Part shown: positions 40,293 to 49,204 of the stretch, piece by piece
Layout of the letters: each line of letters starts with the position of its first letter
Numbering within the stretch: position 1 is the stretch's first letter
Source of the DNA: an uncultured Oscillospiraceae bacterium
GTDB taxonomy: Bacteria; Bacillota; Clostridia; Oscillospirales; Oscillospiraceae
Assembly (NCBI GenBank): GCA_947626085.1
Contig: CANQQU010000006.1
Span: 1 to 62,658, forward strand
Direction of reading: 5' to 3'
Length of the DNA stretch: 62,658 nucleotides
Translations under genes and position numbers: made by a program
The notes under the pieces: model-generated
What the model was told of the DNA's origin: nothing
Seen by the model: the letters and a program-made list of their open reading frames with translations, nothing else
Databases searched by the model: none

Positions 40293-42121
40293 AACGATTG
40301 ACCGCGCTGCTGGCGGCAGTGGCCCTGCTGGCCGGCTGCGCATGGGAGCCACCTCCCCCCACGGAGGCCACGACCCTGCCCACATCTGAGCCCACCCAGG
40401 CCAGCGTGCCCGTCACCACCCTCTACCGCCCGGGCAGCCATACGGAATCCCAGACCGCCGGGGCGGTGCGGGAGTATGCCCTGGAGCGCCAGGACTGCCT
40501 GGGCGTCGCCGCCATGGGAGAGGATCTGATCGTCTTCTATCCCTCCGGCAGCGGCACCACCTTGACCCTGCTCACCGGCGAAGAGGGAGCGGTGGGGCTG
40601 TCCGTCCTGCTGGACTGCCCCCTGGACCCGAATTCCCAGTCGGTGCAGGTGAACAGTCGGGGCATCGGGTACTACGACAGCGTTTCTCACAGCGTGGTGC
40701 TTCTGGACGAGCAGTTCCGGGAGATTTTCCGGGCGGACCTGCCGGAGACGGTGACGGCCCCGCCGATCATCGGCGCCGGGCTGAACGTCGCCTTCTACTG
40801 TGACGGGGCGGAGATCCGGGCGCTGAACATGGCCACCGGGATCGCCCGGCTTGTCAGCGTCCAGTCCACCGAGGACTTGACGCTAGTGGAAAGTCTGTTT
40901 GACGACACCGTTCTGGTCTGCCAGGTGCGCCAGAGCGATACCGAATTTTATACCGACTTCCTTTCGGTGGAGACCGGGGAATCCCTGGGCACCGACGAGA
41001 CCCTTCTCCGGCTGGCCGGGTGGGAGGACTGGTATCTCTATCAGCGGATGGAGGGCAAACGCCAGGAGACCTTCTTCGGCCGCAAGGACGAGGCGCCGCT
41101 GTGCCTGAACCTGGACAACAAAGAGGAACAGGTCTACCCCGCCCCGGGCCGGGACGCCCTGGTGGGAGTCTCCCCCCAAGGCGGCGTCAGCATGCTCTGG
41201 CTCTACGACCTGACCACCGGACGGCGAACCGCCGGGGTCAGTGTGGAAGGACTCACCGAGATTCAGGGCTTCGTCTCCGGTACGGAGGGACTGTGGTTCC
41301 TGGCTAGGAATCAGCAGGGGCTGAAAAAACTCTACCTCTGGAATCCGCAGCTGAGCCTGATCGAGGGCCAGACCGTCTACACCGGTCCCCGGTACACCGC
41401 CCTGGCCCCCGATACCGCCGGGCTGAACGCCTGCCGGCAGCGGGCGGCGGAGATCAGCCAGACCTACGGCGTGGATATCCGGCTGGACGTGGAGGGCCTG
41501 GAGCCCTCCGCCGGCCAGGTAACGCCTGAATTTCAGGTCCCGCTGTTCCAGGAGAGCCTGGATGCCCTGGAAAAGGTCCTCGCCCGGTTCCCCGAGGGGT
41601 TCTTCTCCACCGTCAGCCGAGATACGGAATCCGGGGTGCTGCACATCTGCCTGGTGCGCTCCGTCTCCGGCCCCTGTCCGGGGCTCCAGTACTGGGCCCA
41701 AGGAGACGCCTGCATCGCCCTGGCGGTGGGCGGCGGAGAGGCGGAGGCATTCTGCCACTGCCTGAGCCACGCGCTGGACACCTTCATCGTCTCCAACAGC
41801 CTGGCCTATGACCAATGGGAGTCCCTGAACCCCGAAGGCGCCCGATACTTCTATTCCTACGAGGAGCAGCCGGAGGAGGAAACCGCCGGCTGGACGGAAG
41901 GGGCGGAACGGGCCTTCCTCAATCCCCTTGCCATGAGCTATCCTAAGGAGGACCGGGCGGAAATGTTCACCGCCGCTCTGCTGGGCTCTAGCGAGGATTT
42001 CAGCAGTCCCGTTCTTCAGAAAAAGCTGTCCCAGATCTGCCAGGGCCTGCGGGACGCCTGCGGCTATCCTAAAAATCAGACGCTTCCCTGGGAGCAGTTC
42101 CTGCAGCCCACGCAATCTTGA
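40289..42121 (+). CDS. Large lipoprotein with a degenerate metallopeptidase-like domain
   Basis: A 610-residue protein with a lipoprotein signal (LLAAVALLAGC, Cys17). Residues 40-350 look like repeated beta-propeller blades (GEDLIVFYPSGSGTTLTLL and similar). Residues 385-610 resemble a gluzincin-type peptidase domain: a helix where HExxH is expected reads CHCLSHALD, so the catalytic Glu is replaced by Cys, while a third-ligand-like EDRAEMFTAAL near residue 550 is kept. It is probably an inactive binding protein on the outer face of the membrane. I do not know the family name. Confidence 0.6.
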   Translation: MKRLTALLAAVALLAGCAWEPPPPTEATTLPTSEPTQASVPVTTLYRPGSHTESQTAGAVREYALERQDCLGVAAMGEDLIVFYPSGSGTTLTLLTGEEGAVGLSVLLDCPLDPNSQSVQVNSRGIGYYDSVSHSVVLLDEQFREIFRADLPETVTAPPIIGAGLNVAFYCDGAEIRALNMATGIARLVSVQSTEDLTLVESLFDDTVLVCQVRQSDTEFYTDFLSVETGESLGTDETLLRLAGWEDWYLYQRMEGKRQETFFGRKDEAPLCLNLDNKEEQVYPAPGRDALVGVSPQGGVSMLWLYDLTTGRRTAGVSVEGLTEIQGFVSGTEGLWFLARNQQGLKKLYLWNPQLSLIEGQTVYTGPRYTALAPDTAGLNACRQRAAEISQTYGVDIRLDVEGLEPSAGQVTPEFQVPLFQESLDALEKVLARFPEGFFSTVSRDTESGVLHICLVRSVSGPCPGLQYWAQGDACIALAVGGGEAEAFCHCLSHALDTFIVSNSLAYDQWESLNPEGARYFYSYEEQPEEETAGWTEGAERAFLNPLAMSYPKEDRAEMFTAALLGSSEDFSSPVLQKKLSQICQGLRDACGYPKNQTLPWEQFLQPTQS

Positions 42122-42254
42122 AATTTCCCCCGGCGGCGTGGTATAACCTGCCGCTGGGGGGTTAAACTATTCCCGGCAGGAAATTTTGCCGGAATTGGAA
42201 AAAAGTCCTTGACTTTTTTCCCTCTTTGGGTATAATTATATCCGTGCCCAAAAT

Positions 42255-42328
42255 AGAGGGTTTGTGTAACGGTAGCACACCGGACTCTGACTCCGTTTGC
42301 GGGGGTTCGAATCCCTCACCCTCTGCCA
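42255..42328 (+). tRNA. tRNA-Gln (anticodon CTG)
   Basis: The acceptor AGAGGGT pairs with ACCCTCT, and the discriminator is G with an encoded CCA. The D arm is GTG/CAC, the anticodon loop CTCTGAC reads CTG, and the T arm GGGGG-TTCGAAT-CCCTC is intact. Pair 27-43 is a C-T mismatch. G at the discriminator fits glutamine. Confidence 0.93.
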
Positions 42329-42365
42329 AAAATCGGCAATCCTCGTTAGAGGCTTGCCGATTTTT
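42329..42365 (+). terminator. Terminator after tRNA-Gln
   Basis: AAATCGGCAA pairs with TTGCCGATTT around CCTCGTTAGAGG, which itself pairs, and five T residues follow. Confidence 0.8.
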
Positions 42366-42506
42366 ACTTCCTTCACAAAATTTCGGGGCCTCCTTCCCGT
42401 TCGTCCTTCTCCCCGAAAATGAACTTGCCATAGGGGCGGCGGTGTGGTATAATGGGGAAAAAGCAGAACAAAAAGGTTATTTTATCGAATCCCATTGGAG
42501 GTCCCC

Positions 42507-43427
42507 ATGCCCACTTCTACCGAAGAACGTACCAAAACGCCGGTCAGGCGGCGCAGAAAAATCGAGCTGATCCTGGCGGTGGCGGCCATTGTCCTGGCGC
42601 TGGTGGTGACGGCCCTGGTGCTGTTCTCCGCCCTTGACGTGGACGCTCCGCCCCAGGCCCCCTCCAGCGAGCCGACCGTCACCGAAGAAACCCAGGTCCC
42701 TACCGAGGCTCCCACCGAGCCCACCCTGCCCCCGCCGGAGAGCAACCCCTACGGCCCCCTGGACTTCGTGTACCGGGACGGCTACCTGACCTGTACCGCC
42801 GGGGAAAGCGTGCTGGGCATCGACATCTCCGAATTTCAGACCGTCACCGACTGGAACGCCGTGAAGGAGGCCGGGGTGGAGTTCGTCATTATCCGGGTGG
42901 GCTACCGCACCTACGCCAGCGGGGAGCTGTTCCTGGACGATCTGGCCCAGCAGCATTACCAGGAAGCCCGGGCGGCCGGTCTCAAGGTGGGCGCTTACTT
43001 CTTCTCCCAGGCCATCACCACCCAGGAGGCCACCGACGAGGCCGTGATGCTTCTGGACGCCATCCGGGACTGGGATGTGGAGATGCCCGTGGTCTTTGAC
43101 TGGGAGTACATGGGGGACTCCTCCCGGGCAAGCCACCTGACCCGGGAAGAGCTGACGGCCTGCACCCGCATCTTCTGCGAGCTGGTGGAGGCCAAGGGGT
43201 ATCAGCCGGTGTTCTACTTCAACCAGAACCAGGCCCGGGATCTGCTGAACCTGTCGGAGCTGAAGGATTTCGGGTTCTGGCTGGCCATGTACACCGAGCG
43301 GATGACCTATCCCTACCGGCTCCAGCTGTGGCAGTACTCCTGCACCGGGCAGGTGCCTGGCATCGAGGGGGACGTGGACCTGGACCTGTATTTCCCCCCG
43401 GAGGGCGGCTCCGGCGTGTCCGGCTAA
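42507..43427 (+). CDS. GH25 lysozyme-type muramidase, membrane-anchored
   Basis: A 306-residue protein. A basic cytoplasmic start is followed by a membrane segment (residues 20-41), then a Pro/Thr/Glu-rich linker, then a GH25 domain from about residue 95. The domain has VLGIDISEFQTVTDWNAVKE, FVIIRVGYRTY, and the catalytic acidic pair in PVVFDWEYMG. It cleaves peptidoglycan glycan strands outside the cell. I start at the ATG at 42507 with GGAGG five bases upstream, not at the TTG at 42495, which would place that site inside the gene. Confidence 0.92.
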   Translation: MPTSTEERTKTPVRRRRKIELILAVAAIVLALVVTALVLFSALDVDAPPQAPSSEPTVTEETQVPTEAPTEPTLPPPESNPYGPLDFVYRDGYLTCTAGESVLGIDISEFQTVTDWNAVKEAGVEFVIIRVGYRTYASGELFLDDLAQQHYQEARAAGLKVGAYFFSQAITTQEATDEAVMLLDAIRDWDVEMPVVFDWEYMGDSSRASHLTREELTACTRIFCELVEAKGYQPVFYFNQNQARDLLNLSELKDFGFWLAMYTERMTYPYRLQLWQYSCTGQVPGIEGDVDLDLYFPPEGGSGVSG

Positions 43428-43548
43428 GGCGGAAATTATCAGTACCCCCCCTTTCACGGAGTCCTGTAAAACCGTGTATTGTATAAAAACGCTCTGTGTG
43501 ATGACAAGGGACCGTCCGGCTTCCTTTAGATTGATCGTTCCAGGCACA

Positions 43549-43586
43549 TAAAATGGCTATCAGTTTGCATTACTGATAGCCATTTT
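43549..43586. terminator. Bidirectional terminator between the lysozyme gene and the accessory island
   Basis: AAAATGGCTATCAG pairs with CTGATAGCCATTTT across nine bases, with A residues on one side and T residues on the other. It directly abuts the stop of the minus-strand gene. A seven-C run upstream at 43445-43451 lies outside any gene. Confidence 0.85.
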
Positions 43587-44495
43587 TTATAGCCCATGAT
43601 ATAGAATTGCTTTTATAGTTACAGAGGAAGATCCCCTACTATTAAACTCAAAACGTTTGCTAATTAATTGTGCATATTTCGCTGGCATCTTGTTGCTACA
43701 TAGTTTTAATATCCATCCCCTATTACTGTCCAGTATCCGGCAGGAAGGCTTTAATACCGCCTTAATATACTTGCAATCAGTTAATTGTAGCTCTCTATAC
43801 GAACAAATGTCCTCTTCTCGTATTTCGTAAAGATTATCATAAAATGAATCAAAAATAACGCATTTAATGTATGCCAGTATTCTGACAAGATGATGTATCA
43901 GCTGTGTCTTAGAGTCAGGAAATTCTTTCTTCAAAATTTTAGATATCATTCGATCTTTGCGGCTAAATGGTAAAATTCTTTTGGATTCACTCAACTGGTC
44001 AAAACGAGATATTGCTTCTTTAAAATTAGGGTCAGTATAATATTCTTTAAGAAACGAGGGGAGCCAATCGATACGTTGACATTCGACTGTAAGTGAATTA
44101 CAAAGCCTTATCAGTTTTGCAGTTGCTGTAATATCTTTAGGAAGCTGATAATGGACGGAATTTGAAAATGCAATATGGTCTAATCCTTGAACAAACGCCC
44201 CCAGGCGAGTATTACATTCCCCAAATTCTTCCAATCCCTCGATTGATAGCACAGAGTCAACGAGCCACTTTATCTCCGAGTTGCTATCATTTGCCTTGAA
44301 AATATCAATTGCATTCTCAACGGCATAGAAATGGAGCTTTAAAGAGTACTTATTAATCAATTTAAAGAATTCCACTTTGGCTATTTCGTCGGCTGATATA
44401 TTCTCTATTTGTCTAAGATATTTAAGAGCTTGTTCTCCCTCCGGAGTAGAACGCAATTCTACTCCAATTTTCTCACACTTTTCTAGTACGCTCAT
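43587..44495 (-). CDS. Uncharacterised protein, third gene of a candidate defence operon
   Basis: I do not recognise this 302-residue protein. It is soluble and mostly helical, with no signal or membrane segment. Stretches such as LLPSFLKEY-type helices and RILPFSRKDRMISKILKKEF give no family assignment. Its start lies one base after the stop of the HEPN-containing gene, so the two are translationally linked. The DNA is AT-rich compared with its flanks, marking an acquired island. It may be a partner or effector of the upstream proteins; no catalytic motif is visible. Confidence 0.6.
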   Translation of the reverse strand: MSVLEKCEKIGVELRSTPEGEQALKYLRQIENISADEIAKVEFFKLINKYSLKLHFYAVENAIDIFKANDSNSEIKWLVDSVLSIEGLEEFGECNTRLGAFVQGLDHIAFSNSVHYQLPKDITATAKLIRLCNSLTVECQRIDWLPSFLKEYYTDPNFKEAISRFDQLSESKRILPFSRKDRMISKILKKEFPDSKTQLIHHLVRILAYIKCVIFDSFYDNLYEIREEDICSYRELQLTDCKYIKAVLKPSCRILDSNRGWILKLCSNKMPAKYAQLISKRFEFNSRGSSSVTIKAILYHGL

Positions 44496-44496
44496 C

Positions 44497-46236
44497 TCAC
44501 ACCTCCAACGAATATAGTTTATAAAAGGCTATTCTGCTGATACATTCACAAAGTCTGTATACATCGTCAGATGGCATAAGGATTTCATTTTTACCGTGAA
44601 TAATACTATTACGCTGATCTCGTGCGGATTTAATTAATGCCATTTCCTCTTCTGAAACCGGAATATTAAGTCGTTTAATTAAGCTCTTAAGCTTATTCGT
44701 AAATGGCGGCTCTGTATATGAATGATGGAATTTTTTAATTACCGTTTCAAGAAAGCCCTCATTTTCTCCTATTTTTTCACGAATTATTTTTTCAATTGCC
44801 CGCACACATTCTTTTCGAGTTGATTTATCGAGCAGTGGGGCATCTGTTTCTTTTGAAATGATAAATTCGAGTGCAATAACAGCACTAATAATTTGGTCCT
44901 CGTAGTCCGCAGAATCCCAAGCTTTTCTTATCCATTTCAGCGAATTAAATAATGGTGTTATTTCTTCATCCTGCATCCCGTTGGCCTTAATTAGTAGTAA
45001 TTCGAGTTTTTCCAATATAAGTCTGTCGGGGAAAAGCTGTTTTTTCGCTACTAATGTAGTATTATCTTTTCGTTCAAAATAGTCAAATGAAAACTTGGCG
45101 TGGGCTGATGGTGATTCAATATACACCTGCGGGGCAACACCTACTTTGTTCTCAAATCGGTTGATGTTACGCTCTATAAGTTTACTACCAAGCGAGTGGC
45201 CGCTCAATAGGCTATCATCTTTAATTAGATTTACTAGTAAATCTAGAGCCTGTTCAATTTGACGCTTTCCTTGCTCATAAGCAGCATACATTTTTTCACT
45301 ATTGATATGAACAAGTGCATATGTTTGGAATGACCTTAACGCATTTTCAAAACTTATTGCTCTTCGAATTTCCTCGTTTTCTGGCAAACAGAATTCCACA
45401 CAGCCAAGGCCGAATTCACTATCTAACTCTAGTCCAACAACAGGCACAATAAGTGTATACCATTTGTGAGCTTTTAAAAAATCGTCTGGAATAGAAACGC
45501 AATTAAGTAGTCCAGCCGAGGAAACGATAAAATCACTGATTTCAAATATATTAAATCCTTCAATATGGGTTTTTACCATCATCTTTCTGTCAAGAACCGA
45601 AGAAATTTTGGTTTGGCACCAAAAAGAAATAGTGTTACAGCTGCTTATTGTGGCAATCTGGGCATAATAGTCGCCAGCAAATTGCCCATCTATGTAAAAG
45701 CGTATTTTTGACAAGATTCCCCAAGCAGGACAGCTTTTTAAATCTTCTTCTAATAAGTCAAAATGGACATGAGTGTTGATCCCATCAAATGCTGCAAAAC
45801 AGAATTTAGCTACTTCCAATTGTTTTCCCAAAATCAATTCTATTTTGATATCTGTCTTTGTTGCGGTCGTTGGTGCCGAAGTAACTAGCGCAGAAACACA
45901 TTGGGATAGCTTTACAAATATTGGTTTTTCAGATTGTCCAATACCGTCAATTGACATTTCCCCTAGTTGAATGTCTAAGTTATCCGGAAATGGAATGCTT
46001 TTTAATGCATTGATAATATCTGGCAGATAGTCTGTACTGATTGGACCAATCATTTTATTTTGATCATCTAGAGCCAATAAAGTGACAATTTGAGCATTGT
46101 TTAGTGCTTGAAAAATCAAGATTTTCATGTACTGCCCTTCTCCGACCTGGACGAAGGTTTGCAGAATCAATTTACTTGGTACTCGGCCAATAATAAAGTC
46201 CTGAGAAAAAAGGTTCAAGTTATACAATCTATCCAA
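44497..46236 (-). CDS. Protein with ApeA-like HEPN C-terminal domain
   Basis: A 579-residue protein starting at a TTG behind AGAGGAGA. The first 330 residues or so are beta-rich and unrecognised. The C-terminal 180 residues are helical and contain DYEDQIISAVIALEFIIS and ARDQRNSIIHGKNEI, with the HEPN-type R-N-x3-H motif (Arg542, Asn543, His547). HEPN proteins with this motif are often RNases in antiphage systems, and the arrangement recalls ApeA. The call of an RNase rests on one motif. It lies 19 bases after the restriction-modification gene. Confidence 0.6.
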   Translation of the reverse strand: MDRLYNLNLFSQDFIIGRVPSKLILQTFVQVGEGQYMKILIFQALNNAQIVTLLALDDQNKMIGPISTDYLPDIINALKSIPFPDNLDIQLGEMSIDGIGQSEKPIFVKLSQCVSALVTSAPTTATKTDIKIELILGKQLEVAKFCFAAFDGINTHVHFDLLEEDLKSCPAWGILSKIRFYIDGQFAGDYYAQIATISSCNTISFWCQTKISSVLDRKMMVKTHIEGFNIFEISDFIVSSAGLLNCVSIPDDFLKAHKWYTLIVPVVGLELDSEFGLGCVEFCLPENEEIRRAISFENALRSFQTYALVHINSEKMYAAYEQGKRQIEQALDLLVNLIKDDSLLSGHSLGSKLIERNINRFENKVGVAPQVYIESPSAHAKFSFDYFERKDNTTLVAKKQLFPDRLILEKLELLLIKANGMQDEEITPLFNSLKWIRKAWDSADYEDQIISAVIALEFIISKETDAPLLDKSTRKECVRAIEKIIREKIGENEGFLETVIKKFHHSYTEPPFTNKLKSLIKRLNIPVSEEEMALIKSARDQRNSIIHGKNEILMPSDDVYRLCECISRIAFYKLYSLEV

Positions 46237-46255
46237 TGAATATCTCCTCTCAACA

Positions 46256-49012
46256 TCAGTCCCGCAGCATCGTCTGATACATCCGCATCAGCGCCGCTAT
46301 GCACTTGCTCTCCGTCATACCCTTGACCGAAAATCCATACGCCTGCATGACTGCCCGGTCGTTGTTTTGATGGGCCTTCCGCAACTCCGGCGGCATGGTC
46401 GTCTCATCGTACAGGTCCGCCAGGCTGGCGTCCGGGTACAGCCCCCGGGCGTCCAGAATAGCCTGCGCCGTCTGCTCGATCTTTGCCCGCTGGGCGTCAG
46501 TAGGCGTGGGCCAAGGGAAGTTGTTGTAGACAGCCGGAGAATAACTGTAATCACTCTTCAGCCTACCGCACACAACTCGCATCCATGCCATATGAACATT
46601 GGAAATGAGTACACCAAACATATATAAGCTTGCATTGGGAATGAGATACAGTTTGTTGCTTCCGATATAGTCCGGTGAGAGATAACTGATTGGAATATAA
46701 CGCCTGTTCTGAGAGGACACCTCTGGGACAGCTAAATAGTTTGTCTCTGGCTGCCTAATCTGGGTAAAAAGCATTGGCTTTTCAGCATCTCGCCTGACAG
46801 ACGCTGTCGGGCTTTTGGCTCTTGACTCGGCAACCCTTTTCAGGCGTTCCATGATTGGCGGAATATGGCGATACTGAGAAGGAGGCACTCCCTTAAGCCA
46901 CAAGCAGTAACGGATTTCATTGTTGATTAGATCTCTTGACCCAACAAAGCGCTTAATTAAGGAAGTTGAAGAAGGATAGGCAGCAATCAGTTCTTCCCGC
47001 TCTGCTTCTGATAATAATAAATATCCTCCATCAGTTGGTTGACTTCCCTTACTCATTTCGGAAAATCCGGCTGTCAATGGTTTTCCTCTGGATTGAATAA
47101 ATATATCGGGTGCATCAATAAGATAACCGTTGATATGCTCTACATATGTAGGCCGCGATGCCTCAAATAAAAGCTTTTGCTTATGGGAAATTCCACATGT
47201 AAATCCCACGATTACACAATGAACTGCCGCTTGGTCCTTAGCCTCACTTGACCACACAAATGGCCTATAAGCAAATTCAATATTTATCCCCTTGGTCAAG
47301 AGCAACTTCCACATGATTCCTACGGATTCTCCTTGGCAAATGGAATTTGTAGAGACAAAGGCTGCGCGAATTGTTGTCCCTTGCATATATTCAACTGCCT
47401 TGACATACCACCCACAAACATAATCTAGTTTTCCGCTTTTGGGTATATCAGCGCACACCACCCCTAAATCCTCTGCTTGTTCTTTAGTCCTCCACTGATG
47501 TCCTACAAACGGCGGGTTGCCCATGATGTAATTCAGCTCATGCCTCGGCACCACGCGCTCCCAATCCAGTCGCAGGGCGTTGCCCTCCACGATGTTGGCA
47601 TAAGACCGCAGAGGCAGGATGTCCAGGGACATCTGGACAATGTCCTCGGTTTCCTTCATCATCTGGCTTTCCGCGATCCACAGCGCCGTCTTTGCAACCG
47701 TCACCGCGAAATCGTTGATCTCGATGCCGTAGAACTGCCCAATGGACACCTGGATGGGATTCAGCATTTCCATCATGATCTGGCCCTTGTGCCGCAGAGA
47801 GAGGACCTCGTTTTCCAGCCGCCGGAGGGACAGGTACGTCTCGGTGAGGAAGTTGCCGGAGCCGCAAGCCGGGTCCAGGAACTTCAATCCCGCCAGTTTC
47901 CGTTGGAACGCCTCCAGCCGGGCATTGCGCGTTTTCTCCACCGGTGTGGCCACGATCTCCTCAAACTCCGCCCGTAGGCCGTCCAGGAACAGCGGGTCAA
48001 TGACCTTGTGAATATTTTCAATGCTGGTGTAGTGCATTCCGCCGGAGCGACGAGTCTCCGGGTTTAGGGTGCTTTCGAACACCGCGCCGAAAATGGTCGG
48101 GCTGATTTCGCTCCAGTTGAAATCCTCGCTGGCCCGGCGCAAGATCAGGTCCAGCACCTCATCCCCCAGGCGGGGAATCTCAATGTTCTCATCGGCAAAC
48201 AGGCCGCCATTGACATAGGGGAACGCTGCCAGGTCGCTGTCCATGTACTTATCCCGCTGGGGGATGTCCTGGTCCAGTACCTGAAACAGGTTGATCAGCG
48301 CCCGTCGATCCTCGGCGCGGTGGCGCGCCAGGTAGTCATGGAACATGTTCCTGCCGCCGAAGATGCCGGCGTCCTCGGCATAAAGGCAGAACACCAGCCG
48401 GACGCACAGCTTATTCAGGCTTTTCAGTGTCTCCGGGTCGTCGGGGTCCATGTACTGCTTCAAAAGCGCGTCGTAGAGCACCCCCACCAACTCACCGGCC
48501 TGGAGAGAGACCGCCATTTCCTTTTTGATGCGCTCCTTGCCTGTGTCCACCAGGAAATCCAGCCGGTCATATTCCTTCTCCAAGTCCGCCAGCAGCAAAA
48601 TTTCCGGCTCATCGTTGGGCCGATTCATGTCATGGATGCGGAACTCACGGAAATTGCACACCACGATCCACCGGGGATTCTGGTCGTGGGGCAGGTACCC
48701 GGCGTAGCGCCGGGCCTGCTGGAAGGGGGTGAGCATACTTCCGTCGGACTGCTTGTAGCCCTTGGATAGGTCGATATCCTGTCCCTTCTGCTCGATCAGC
48801 ACACGGGTCTCCGGGATATAACCGTCGATGAAGCTGGTGTGGTCCAGCTTCACAGGAAGCTCAAAGGAAACATACTTTTCCGGCTCCTGGACGCCGTAGA
48901 CCTTTTGCAGCAACGCCAGCCAGAAGGCCTGCGTTTCCTGCTTCTCATCTCCGCGGGCCTTCCAGTCCGCCGCAAATCTAATGGCGGCAGTCCGCCGTTC
49001 CAAGTCCGTCAT
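46256..49012 (-). CDS. MmeI-like type IIL restriction-modification enzyme
   Basis: A 918-residue single-chain enzyme, the usual MmeI length. The N-terminal nuclease has the PD-ExK pattern Asp63 ... Glu74-x-Lys76 (IDGYIPETRVLIEQKG). A helical spacer follows, then an N6-adenine methyltransferase with motif I LDPACGSGNF at 379-388 and NPPF at 499-502. The last 300 residues should hold the target recognition domain. I start at 49012 with GGAGG nine bases upstream. Nuclease and methylase motifs are both intact, so it should cut and protect. The C-terminal half is more AT-rich than the N-terminal half, which fits exchange of the recognition part. Confidence 0.88.
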   Translation of the reverse strand: MTDLERRTAAIRFAADWKARGDEKQETQAFWLALLQKVYGVQEPEKYVSFELPVKLDHTSFIDGYIPETRVLIEQKGQDIDLSKGYKQSDGSMLTPFQQARRYAGYLPHDQNPRWIVVCNFREFRIHDMNRPNDEPEILLLADLEKEYDRLDFLVDTGKERIKKEMAVSLQAGELVGVLYDALLKQYMDPDDPETLKSLNKLCVRLVFCLYAEDAGIFGGRNMFHDYLARHRAEDRRALINLFQVLDQDIPQRDKYMDSDLAAFPYVNGGLFADENIEIPRLGDEVLDLILRRASEDFNWSEISPTIFGAVFESTLNPETRRSGGMHYTSIENIHKVIDPLFLDGLRAEFEEIVATPVEKTRNARLEAFQRKLAGLKFLDPACGSGNFLTETYLSLRRLENEVLSLRHKGQIMMEMLNPIQVSIGQFYGIEINDFAVTVAKTALWIAESQMMKETEDIVQMSLDILPLRSYANIVEGNALRLDWERVVPRHELNYIMGNPPFVGHQWRTKEQAEDLGVVCADIPKSGKLDYVCGWYVKAVEYMQGTTIRAAFVSTNSICQGESVGIMWKLLLTKGINIEFAYRPFVWSSEAKDQAAVHCVIVGFTCGISHKQKLLFEASRPTYVEHINGYLIDAPDIFIQSRGKPLTAGFSEMSKGSQPTDGGYLLLSEAEREELIAAYPSSTSLIKRFVGSRDLINNEIRYCLWLKGVPPSQYRHIPPIMERLKRVAESRAKSPTASVRRDAEKPMLFTQIRQPETNYLAVPEVSSQNRRYIPISYLSPDYIGSNKLYLIPNASLYMFGVLISNVHMAWMRVVCGRLKSDYSYSPAVYNNFPWPTPTDAQRAKIEQTAQAILDARGLYPDASLADLYDETTMPPELRKAHQNNDRAVMQAYGFSVKGMTESKCIAALMRMYQTMLRD

Positions 49013-49204
49013 AGAAATACCTCCATAAAGGAAGATGTTATACTCTGTGCATTGCTTCCCTTCAACAAAAAAACTGTTTTTCAAACACTTGCCTTTGGAA
49101 AGGGGCTGTTTTTTCAGAAAAACAGCCGGGAGATCATTTCTTGAATGGCCTGGTCCCCGGGCAGCGGCGCTTCATAGTGCTTATATCCGCTCCAGATCAG
49201 GCAT

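Noticed and set aside
43445..43451. Seven-C run as another phase-variation tract
   Set aside because: It lies between genes, is shorter than the three main tracts and changes no reading frame.
49013..49204. Small gene or regulatory RNA between ileS and the restriction gene
   Set aside because: Only a weak hairpin (GGCTGTTTTT with AAAAACAGCC near 49103-49127) is visible; no supported frame.
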